Positions 56,205 to 64,000 of a stretch of DNA of 64,000 nucleotides are shown in pieces. The position numbers were made by a program, and so were the translations under genes. The notes under the pieces are model-generated. The model ran no database searches, was not told the origin of the DNA, and worked only from the letters and a program-made list of their open reading frames with translations. Position 1 is the first letter of the stretch. Each line of letters begins with the position of its first letter. Source of the stretch: Neoscytalidium dimidiatum (lineage: Eukaryota; Ascomycota; Dothideomycetes; Botryosphaeriales; Botryosphaeriaceae); the NCBI GenBank assembly GCA_037367355.1, contig CM074699.1:186001-250000 (forward strand). The letters are read 5' to 3'.

Positions 56205-57034
56205 CTTTAGCTTTGACTCGATCTTGCCAAGAACCGCTGTTGCTGGGGAGCACTTTGAATGCGATGGCAGCGTCCACTCTGATGAAGTGAACCGCCAGTC
56301 GGGCTTTGAAGAGCGTTTCATTCTACTTTACTTTTGACAATATTTTGAAAACGGCATGTGTTTGTCTATGAGGATTGGGTGTATGACAAATTGGTAACGA
56401 TAGACACAACACGAATAGGAATGGTACGAATCATAGACGGGGTTTGTAAGGCATATGTTTGTTATGTTCCGCTTTGGTATTCCCAGTGGGGACAGAAGAG
56501 AGAACCTCCGTGCGAACATTCGGCCCAATGCGGCCCCGACATCAATATTAATGTCACTTGCGTGCGGAAGACTACTTTCACCCATCAAAGAACCCAGAAA
56601 TAGTACAATATTCTTCACGAACTGGCCAGGCTGTCAATTGCTATGGGGTCAACGGCAGATATCGCTGTCCAATGCATTGCGCTACTGTTTTACGCGGTTG
56701 CATCTTCCATGACGTCATATACTAACTATCTGGCCTGCAGCGATTGAAGACGTCCATTGGCTTCAACTACCAGTATAACGATTTGAAGTTCAACCTGGTA
56801 AGCCGTATACTTCCATCAACAAGGGGTAGCCAACAAGCTGGCTTCAAGCAGCCCACAAAAGCACAATCCGCAGGTAGCGCCCCCGGCGGCTAGCCTCGGC
56901 TCAAGCGGCAGCGGGAAACCCTTTGCGGGGGATCGGCCGGGGAAGGGAAACAACATCCACGGCCCTCCGCACCTGTCAGGAACGCGCACAACATTTCCTC
57001 CTCCGTCTTTCTCCTGCAGTCACGAAATTCCGAA
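56205..57034. other. Intergenic, no gene seen
   Basis: About 0.8 kb between two plus-strand genes. Short frames only. The region just before the next start is C-rich and pyrimidine-rich, as in a fungal promoter. Confidence 0.45.
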
Positions 57035-58628
57035 ATGGCTTCCATCCTGACCCCCCGCGTCCTCCTCTCCCACAGCGTCCGCCGCGTCTCCCGCCCGCGG
57101 ATACCGGCGCGCGTGTCCTTCCCGCTGCTACAGCAGCGCGCACGCCTCTCCACGGCCAAGCACCCGTCCGGCTTCGCGCCGCCGGCCCAGGAGGACCTGG
57201 AGGAGCTGAGGGAGAGCGTGCAAGAGTTCGCGCGTACGTTGCTTCCTCGCGTCATTTCTTTCTCACGCCCCGGACGTTCGTGCGAATTTTGCTAACACCC
57301 GACGGCCGCGCAGGGCGAGAGATCCCCGAAGAAGTCGCCGCGCGGACGGACCGGGAGAACGCGTTCCCGAACGAGATGTGGCGGAAGCTGGGCGAGGCGG
57401 GGTTCTTGGGCGTAACGGCGGACGAGGCGTACGGGGGGCTGGGGATGGGATACCAGGCGCATTGCGTGGTGATGGAGGAGCTGAGCAGGGCGAGCGGTGA
57501 GTTCCGCGTCGTCGGCCTGGGGAAGCTGGAACGTGTTCCACACGGGGATTACTTCCTGGCTTGACGGCCTGCTGGGAGGAGCATGCGCTTCGGAAAGACT
57601 GACGGGATTGCAGGCAGCATCGGCCTATCGTACGCCGCGCACTCACAGCTCTGTGTCAACCAGCTCATGCTCAACGGCTCGGACGCGCAGAAGCAAAAGT
57701 ACCTGCCGGGCTTGATATCAGGCGAGAAAATCGGCGCACTCGCTATGAGCGAGCATTCGGCCGGCAGCGATGTCGTCAGCATGAAGAGCACGGCCAAGAA
57801 AGTAGACGGCGGATATGTTCTTAATGGCACAAAAATGTGGATCACTAATGGTCCCGACGCGGACTATATTGTTGTTTACGCAAAGACAACACCAGAAGCT
57901 GCGTCGAAGGGTATCACCGCATTCATTGTTGAGACGAGCGCCAAGGGCTTCTCGTGTGCAAGGAAGCTCGACAAGCTGGGTATGCGTGGGTCGAACACAG
58001 GAGAGCTGGCCTTCGAGGACGTTTTTGTGCCAGAGGAGAATGTATTGGGCCAGGTAGACAAGGGCGTGCGTGTCCTGATGGAAGGTCTTGATCTGGAGCG
58101 TTTGGTTCTCAGCGCCGGTCCCCTTGGGTACGTTCCCATTCCCTCGACGAGCTCTTGCTGTTTTCCTTATAAGTCCAATTCCGCGGAGCTAACCGGCTGC
58201 ACAGCATCATGCAATCAGTACTGGACACTGTCCTTCCGTATACGCACCAGCGCACGCAGTTCAACCAGCCCATCGCGCACAACCAGCTCATCCAGGGCAA
58301 GCTCGCGGACATGTACACCAAGCTGCAAGCGTCACGCGCCTACACGTACTCTGTGGCCCGCCAGGTGGATGAGCGACATGCCGAGATTGCCAGCGGCGAA
58401 TACATCATCCCCACCCAGGACTGTGCAGGTGCCATCCTATACGCCGCCGAACGCGCCAGTGAGTGCGCCGCAGATGGCGTCCAGCTGATGGGCGGCATGG
58501 GCTATATGAATGAGGTACCTACTGGGAGATACCTTAGAGATGCGAAGCTCTACGAAATCGGTGCAGGCACAAGTGAGGTGAGGAGGATGGTTATTGGAAG
58601 GGTGTTTAACCGGTTGTACAAACAGTAG
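57035..58628 (+). CDS. ivdA: Isovaleryl-CoA dehydrogenase, mitochondrial
   Basis: Four exons, 57035-57233, 57314-57496, 57614-58127 and 58205-58628, give 439 residues. The N-terminus is Arg/Ser-rich without acids for about 40 residues, a mitochondrial presequence. The acyl-CoA dehydrogenase fold is clear: [71 protein letters not shown] and the last part [13 protein letters not shown] with the flavin-contact end [13 protein letters not shown]. The Glu in [15 protein letters not shown] is the position that acts as catalytic base in isovaleryl-CoA dehydrogenase, unlike most other family members where the base lies near the C-terminus, which supports this assignment. The enzyme oxidises isovaleryl-CoA in leucine breakdown and passes electrons to ETF. 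It ends 176 bases from the convergent haspin gene. Confidence 0.93.
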
Positions 58629-58804
58629 AAATGAGTTCAGAAGTGGATCATGTACATATCAGTGTCCACACACAAAAGATCAAGAGCATTGTCATATTTC
58701 AATCAATTCCGGCAAAATTCAAGACAAACGCCTAGCAATGCTACCATCCGAACACCGATCCTGAAATGCCAGAGACTCCAACAGACCAAGAGGAGATTTC
58801 ACAG

Positions 58805-61009
58805 TCACCTCGCCTTTGCATCCTCAAGCCCCATACCCTTCACCAAGTCTAATAGACTCCCTTCCTCCTCCATCGGCACGGCAATGACATCCTCCTCATC
58901 CAACCACGTCTCCTCCAGCGCCAACGCCACCAGGTCCTTAACCGAATGGAGACCGCTCTCCGACCAGTCCTCCGGATCCAGCAGCGCTTGAACCTTACGC
59001 AGGATCTTCTCCAGCTTCCTGCGCTTCTCCTCGACCATGCGCTCGAGCGCCTGCTCCTCGTCTGAATCGTCTGAATCGATAACGATCTTCCTCCTGCTCT
59101 TCTTCTTGTCCTGACTCTCCCCTTTCCCGTTTTTCTTCCCTCCCCTACCCTTTCCCCTGGCGGGTGTAATCTGTCGCATCATCTCGTACAGGATGAAATG
59201 CAACCACACCAGGTTCGTCTGCGGATGGAACCCCACCCACGTCCTGCCGGCCTCCTCAGCCTCGTCCCAGCGTTCGTCCAGGTCGGCGAGTGGGTCGCCC
59301 AGGTACATGGCGGAGCGCATGTAGCGGTAGATCTCGTACTGGTACTCCTCCTCTGCGTCACCTTCGAATATAGCGGGGTCCTCCTCGAGGTCAAGGTAGG
59401 CGATTTCCGACTCGTCAGGGTCCGGCGATGCGAGCGGATGCGTCATCTGGGCGCGAGAAAGGGTGTAGTCGATGATGGTGCTCTCCAGGCCGGTGAAGCC
59501 GAGGTTGCGAGCGACGTCGGTGATGGTCGACGGCGCGGTGATGGGGCGATTTGCGTTGGCGGGTCGGATGCAGATGTTGCCCATATGGAGGTCACGATGC
59601 TGCCCATTCCGTCAGTCATATTCAAGTGATAAAAAAAAAAAAAACAAAGCCAACAAGATTGGCAGAATACTCACCTCGAACCTCGCCTCCTCCTCGCCCT
59701 TGCCCAGCGCAAGCGCCACGCTCCAGAAGATGTCCCACACGCCAAACACGCCGCCCACATCCTCCATCCGGAGGTTCTCCAGATCCGTCCCGGCGTCCTG
59801 CATCTCGATCACGGCCCAGAGCTGCTCCTCGTCATAGCTCCCCTTCCTCCCCGGATCCGGGAAAATGCTCCTCCTCTCCTCCTCGCGCCCCTCGTTCCAC
59901 TCGCTCCACGCGCGCGCAAACGACTCCGACGGCGCGCCGCGCAGCACGCGCACGTCCCTGAAGTTCGTGAAGCCCGGCACATGCGCCATGCGCTGCAGCA
60001 AGCGGATCTCGCCCGCGACGCTGTCGACGCTGCTCATGCCGTCGATCTTCTCCTCCAGCGCGCGCTGCGCCTTCGTCTTCTTCTTCTTGCCTGCCGCCGG
60101 CCGGCGGTCGGGCGGCGGCTTCAGCGCGATCATCTTGAGGACGGACTCGTCCGAGGCGCTGAGCCCCGCCTGCGCGCGCTTGAGCGAGAGCCGGTACACC
60201 TCGCCGTACGAGGCCTCGGCGATCTTGGTGATGCGGAAGTAGGGCTCCAGGGACGCGGCCCACAGGGAGAAAGGCGTGGGTTGTTTACGTCCCTGCCGGT
60301 GGGCGCAGAGGCGGAGGAGGGGTTTGGCGTAGGTTGTGAGAGGGTCGGGCGGCGATTTCGGGGTTATGAGGACGGATGGGGATTTGCTGCGGCGGTGGGA
60401 CGAGGTGGTGGTGGCTGTGGTCGAGGTCGACTTGGGGATGTCGAGGGCGGGCTCTGGGCTGGACATGGCCCGCAACCGTCTCTTCTGTGTCGAGGAACGT
60501 ACTTCTGCCTCAATTACTTCGTCGATGTCATCGTCATCCTCCAAGTGGATGGTGGGGATATTGCGCTTCCCGCGGCGGCGGCGCTCGCTGTCTGGTGTTT
60601 GTACAGCGGGATCTGACTTCTTCTTCTTCTTGGGCAACAGTTGCTTCACTCGCTGAGGTGTCCTGGGAAGAATTGTTGCCTTGTCATCCTGAGTGATGAT
60701 AGGCTTCTTATCCACGGCGCCGATGCCCTTCTCCTTCTCTACTTTCCTCACAGGCGAAGCGACGTTGCCATCTATAGCCTGCAACGCCCTATCGCGCTTC
60801 TCTTTCTTCTTCCTTCCCCTGATCTCTGCCTTCTCAATTTCTCTAACATCTAGATTCTCAATTGCAGATGTGAGGTCATCGACGGTGTTGGCGGATGCAG
60901 GTTTCGGGCTTGGAGAATCTTTGTTCGGGCTGGACCAGAAGCCGGTGGAGGCAGCGAAGGTGGGGCTGGTTTTCGGCTTTTTGCCATATGTCGTTTTAAT
61001 GCGGGCCAT
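58805..61009 (-). CDS. Haspin-like protein kinase
   Basis: Two exons, 61009-59675 and 59599-58805, give 709 residues. The N-terminal ~225 residues are basic, Lys/Ser/Pro-rich and disordered. The kinase domain has a Gly-loop ITKIAEASYGEVYRL, the Lys region VLKMIALKP, the helix-C area GEIRLLQRM, the catalytic loop HRDLHMGNI spanning the intron junction, and DYT (IIDYTLSRA) where ordinary kinases have DFG. H-R-D-L-H-x-G-N and D-Y-T are haspin hallmarks. Haspin phosphorylates histone H3 Thr3 to place the chromosomal passenger complex on centromeres. A Lys-rich insertion (KKNGKGESQDKKKSRRK) and an acidic serine block (IDSDDSDEEQ) lie in the C-terminal lobe. The intron has a T13-type tract just after the donor. 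It is the only kinase in the window. Confidence 0.92.
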
Positions 61010-61436
61010 GATTGTGTGCGTGGTAGAGCGAGGGCGGCGCTGCGGCAGTGGCTGGGCTGGACAAGAGGTGAGGGAGAACGTCGAGGTGCATCTCTGTCGT
61101 CGCCCCAGCGACTATCGATAAGCATCCTCAAACTTTACCTTGCCACATTTACCCACGTCATCCGCTCTTCTCCGTCTCTACTCACTGCATACACATCTGC
61201 TCTATGATGACTTTCTATCAACTCAACATATACACGGGAATTGTTTCTCTGCTCATGCATCTGATTTAACGCGAGCACGCAAAGTCGCATGGCGGCTCTA
61301 CTACCACCCCGCGTAATCAATTGTGATATGACTTTTTTGTGGCCACTAGCTAAACTGTTGGAGAAATAACCAAAATGTATCACTACCGGCTAACCGTGGA
61401 TCTATGAAATGCAAACAGGTTGGACGCGTAGTGTGC
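61010..61436. other. Gap between coiled-coil protein and haspin genes (tandem, minus strand)
   Basis: This 427-base gap holds the haspin promoter and the end of the upstream transcript. No feature stands out. Confidence 0.45.
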
Positions 61437-63974
61437 TCACCTGGGAACCCTACCTAAGGCCAACAAAGACTCTACCGTCTCCTGGCTAGCATCGAAAGCG
61501 CCTCCGTTAGTAGTTTGTGTGCCATCGTGGTCGCAATCGACGTCCTTCCCCATTTCGTTAGCCGATGCTTTCTGAGCGTGTGGTGAAGAACAATATTGTG
61601 GGCTGCCTACCCCCTCCATCGCAACGCTCCCCATGCTTCTCTCCCGCGAAAGACTCCCGGTATCTCCACCAACATTTTTCTCTCTAAGATCTTCTGCCCC
61701 TCGGATACTTTGCATCATAAATCCGCTAGAGATGGGCTGGATACGAGTCGGTGGAAGAAATCTTCTAGGTTCAGGCCGGGGAACTGAAGCTCCTGAGTTC
61801 AAGAATGGCACCCCGTACCGAGCTTGCAGTGAACCTGCAGCTATCTGAGTTTCCGTCATGAACTGCGAGTAGGAGGTCCCGCCTTCAAGAGATTGAGATG
61901 CCCTGCTCCGAACTCCTTGGACTTCCTTCTCCTTTTCATCAAGCCTCTTGCTCATCTCTATGAGCTCATGTCGCTTATCTTCCAGTTCGTTCGTCAATTC
62001 GAGGAGCTTCGCTGGCGCCTCCACCGACGTCGGGGTGTGGTCCACCTTCTCACTACTCTCGACCAGATGATCTTCTGGCATCTGAGCCCAGTACTGTATG
62101 CGCTCCGTTAAGATCATCTCTCCCGCATCAAGTCGATCTTGGAAGTTGAATTTGCTGGCACCGTCTTCTTTGCGCTTGTCGAACGCGGATTTGAGATCTT
62201 TGTATGCTCCGCCGAGCTCCAGCAGAGGCATGCCTAGATCTTTAAACACCCGCAAAGTCTGCTGAACTCTCACAAAAAGGATGTAAAGTTCTTCACGCTT
62301 CCTATCCAAATGAATTTGCTCTTCGAGCTCCTCCCCGTTGCAATCATTCACTTGCTCCTCCTCATTCTCTTCATCCGAGCTTTCATCAGAAGGTCTGATC
62401 AGTTCGCATCCGGCCTGGCACTTTTCAATCAGAGCTGGGTAAGCGTCATGCCATGCGTAAATCTGCTGGATCAGGTCTGAGTGCCAGAATCCGGGATTCT
62501 GAGGATTCTCACACGCCTCGATTACCCAATAGAGAGCCTTAGCAATGTTGTCATTGCTGCACATGGCGCAGAGCCCGTCGCCTGAAGAACCCGCAATTAG
62601 TCCGGAGTTGTTTAATTCTGAAGCCTTCTTAGGCTCTTCTCGAAGCTTGAACATATATGGCCTCTCAAGGACGTAATTCTGCCCCCTTTTTCTTAGCTCG
62701 TGAAGTTCCTCGAATTTTTTCACTGTAGAATCCAGCATCTCCTTCAAATTTATTCCAGAGCCATCCTTGTCACATTCGGGCCCTTCGCAAAATTCGAAGA
62801 GAAAATGGAGCAAAATGTGGAAGGTCATGTCTCCACAAAGATCGCAGTGGCCGCTCTTATCCTTGAATTTCTTGAGCCTTTCCTCGACCGATGTTAGCTT
62901 CTTATTGAGAGCCTCGATTTGATCGTCCCTCTTCTTGACGCCTCGTTCCAATTCCTTGATTCCCTGGTTGTAGACCGACTGATCTTTTTTCTTAGCGTTC
63001 CGCACATCCCTCAGCATTTTCTCCAAGCCCGAGCAGTCTTCCTTCCAGTCGGCGATCGTGTCTTCGAGATCCTTGATCTTTTCACTCGCTCTTTTCAACT
63101 TCTTTTCCGAGGTTTCGAGCTTGTTTCCCAAAGACTCAGCTTCTTTTTTCTTCGCTGTATGTTCTTTGCTAAGGGTCTTCTTCGACTCGGATAGCTTGGC
63201 AAGATCTCCTTGAACATTCTTGAGCTTCTCGTCCAGCTTGTCCGCTCTTGCCTCTGCCTGGTCAGCTCTTTTCTTTTCCGCGACCAAACGTCTTTTGAGC
63301 TCCACGTCCTCCTTCTTGGTGTCAGCATATGCCTTAGTAAGCGAAGAGAGTTCCTCGTTCTTCTTCTGTAGCTGATTTGCAGCCTTCCCCGATTGTGCGT
63401 TCAGCTCAGCATTCATCTCATTTCCCGAAGAGAAGTCATCAATGATCTTCTGTTGAGCCTTTCTCTGGCTGTTTAATTTTTTGTTCAGATCAATGTGCTG
63501 CTCAAGCTGCACCTTCTGAGCCTTGACACGTTTGGAAATTTGAATTAATTGTGATTCAAGATCCTCCAATATCACCCAGGATACGTCTTTCGGCTCCAGT
63601 CTCTCCGCTTTGGAAATCTTCTGCCTTTTATCATCTGGTTCCAGGCTTGAGGATACAGAGAGCTGGCGGGGCCTTTTCGCCGACTGGTTGTTCGTGGCAA
63701 GCGAAGTGTGTCTTGATCCCGCAGATTCACTGGAAGACGCGACGGCTGACTCTGGAAGTTTCCTCAAAACCTGTGTGTTCCGCTCCGTGACATGTGGATC
63801 TGCAGAGGCTATAGTTGTAGATCGCACTTCCTTAGGTTTCCGTGATCTTGGCTGTATCTTCCATCCTGGTCCACTAGTTGATTCGGTCCTTCCATTCCTT
63901 TCTATCGTCTGTGTCCTGTTCATCACCTTCTGCGTAATTATATCTGTCGAGGTCCTCGATTTACTGACTCCCAT
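61437..63974 (-). CDS. Large coiled-coil protein with cysteine pairs, function unknown (845 aa or longer)
   Basis: One long open frame of 845 residues from an ATG at 63974, only 26 bases from the window end; an intron acceptor-like AACAG lies just upstream, so further exons may exist outside. Residues about 1-130 are disordered and basic. Residues about 150-390 form an uninterrupted heptad-rich coiled coil (Lys, Glu, Leu, Gln dominated). Then come paired cysteines CDLCGD..CEGPEC (about 394-420) and CAMCSND (about 479-485) within a globular-looking part with FWHSDLIQQIYAWHDAYP, which could bind zinc. An acidic Ser/Glu block, a short second coiled coil and a disordered tail follow. I recognise no family. 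The layout suggests a structural or scaffold protein; that is inference. Confidence 0.75.
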   Translation of the reverse strand: MGVSKSRTSTDIITQKVMNRTQTIERNGRTESTSGPGWKIQPRSRKPKEVRSTTIASADPHVTERNTQVLRKLPESAVASSSESAGSRHTSLATNNQSAKRPRQLSVSSSLEPDDKRQKISKAERLEPKDVSWVILEDLESQLIQISKRVKAQKVQLEQHIDLNKKLNSQRKAQQKIIDDFSSGNEMNAELNAQSGKAANQLQKKNEELSSLTKAYADTKKEDVELKRRLVAEKKRADQAEARADKLDEKLKNVQGDLAKLSESKKTLSKEHTAKKKEAESLGNKLETSEKKLKRASEKIKDLEDTIADWKEDCSGLEKMLRDVRNAKKKDQSVYNQGIKELERGVKKRDDQIEALNKKLTSVEERLKKFKDKSGHCDLCGDMTFHILLHFLFEFCEGPECDKDGSGINLKEMLDSTVKKFEELHELRKRGQNYVLERPYMFKLREEPKKASELNNSGLIAGSSGDGLCAMCSNDNIAKALYWVIEACENPQNPGFWHSDLIQQIYAWHDAYPALIEKCQAGCELIRPSDESSDEENEEEQVNDCNGEELEEQIHLDRKREELYILFVRVQQTLRVFKDLGMPLLELGGAYKDLKSAFDKRKEDGASKFNFQDRLDAGEMILTERIQYWAQMPEDHLVESSEKVDHTPTSVEAPAKLLELTNELEDKRHELIEMSKRLDEKEKEVQGVRSRASQSLEGGTSYSQFMTETQIAAGSLQARYGVPFLNSGASVPRPEPRRFLPPTRIQPISSGFMMQSIRGAEDLREKNVGGDTGSLSRERSMGSVAMEGVGSPQYCSSPHAQKASANEMGKDVDCDHDGTQTTNGGAFDASQETVESLLALGRVPR

Positions 63975-64000
63975 GATCTGTACCTCCTGTTCAGAAGCGG

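Noticed and set aside
1..64000. CRISPR arrays, rRNA genes, intact transposases, telomere repeats
   Set aside because: Looked for by eye on both strands; none seen. Not expected (CRISPR) in a fungal nuclear genome.

Overview
The window is nuclear DNA of a filamentous ascomycete (Pezizomycotina). Most genes carry short introns of roughly 50-100 bases with GT..AG borders and a CTGAC/CTAAC-type branch site. The gene set is typical of that group: a highly reducing polyketide synthase, SAT4/rhodopsin-domain membrane proteins, an FSH1-type hydrolase, an acid trehalase and a QDR-type MFS transporter. The class within Pezizomycotina cannot be fixed from the sequence alone. No rRNA, CRISPR array or intact transposase was seen.

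Layout. 1-14 kb is ordinary or mildly accessory: the 3' end of a SulP sulfate permease, a SAT4/rhodopsin-domain protein, an alpha/beta hydrolase, the splicing factor SYF2 divergent from an uncharacterised probable mitochondrial protein, and a second SAT4/rhodopsin-domain protein. 13.8-25.6 kb is a biosynthetic core: a class I SAM methyltransferase, a 2613-residue HR-PKS with KS-MAT-DH-MT-ER-KR-ACP and no release domain, and a divergently transcribed FSH1/LovG-like serine hydrolase. 26-38 kb holds a secreted GH65 acid trehalase, a CYP52-like P450, a decayed GT1 glycosyltransferase and an MFS exporter. 38.9-39.6 kb is an aldo-keto reductase relic, followed by a cysteine-rich single-pass membrane protein and sparse sequence. 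42-64 kb is mainly conserved housekeeping: a YEATS protein (Yaf9-like), COQ11-like protein, an RNase T1-family protein without signal peptide, Sqt1/AAMP, a peroxisomal acyl-CoA ligase, an AlkB-like dioxygenase, isovaleryl-CoA dehydrogenase, haspin kinase and a long coiled-coil protein cut by or ending near the window edge.

How the genes may work together (inference). The HR-PKS has all reducing and C-methylating motifs, so it could build a reduced, alpha-methylated chain. The FSH1-family hydrolase next to it is the best candidate for releasing the free acid. The P450 could oxidise the chain, the methyltransferase could methylate a hydroxyl or carboxyl, and the MFS protein could export the product. 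A glycosyltransferase and an aldo-keto reductase once lay in the same neighbourhood but are now broken, so a present-day product would lack the sugar unless another gene supplies it. No pathway-specific transcription factor was found inside the cluster.

Exon boundaries are my reading of splice sites checked for reading-frame continuity and family motifs. They are not supported by transcript data.
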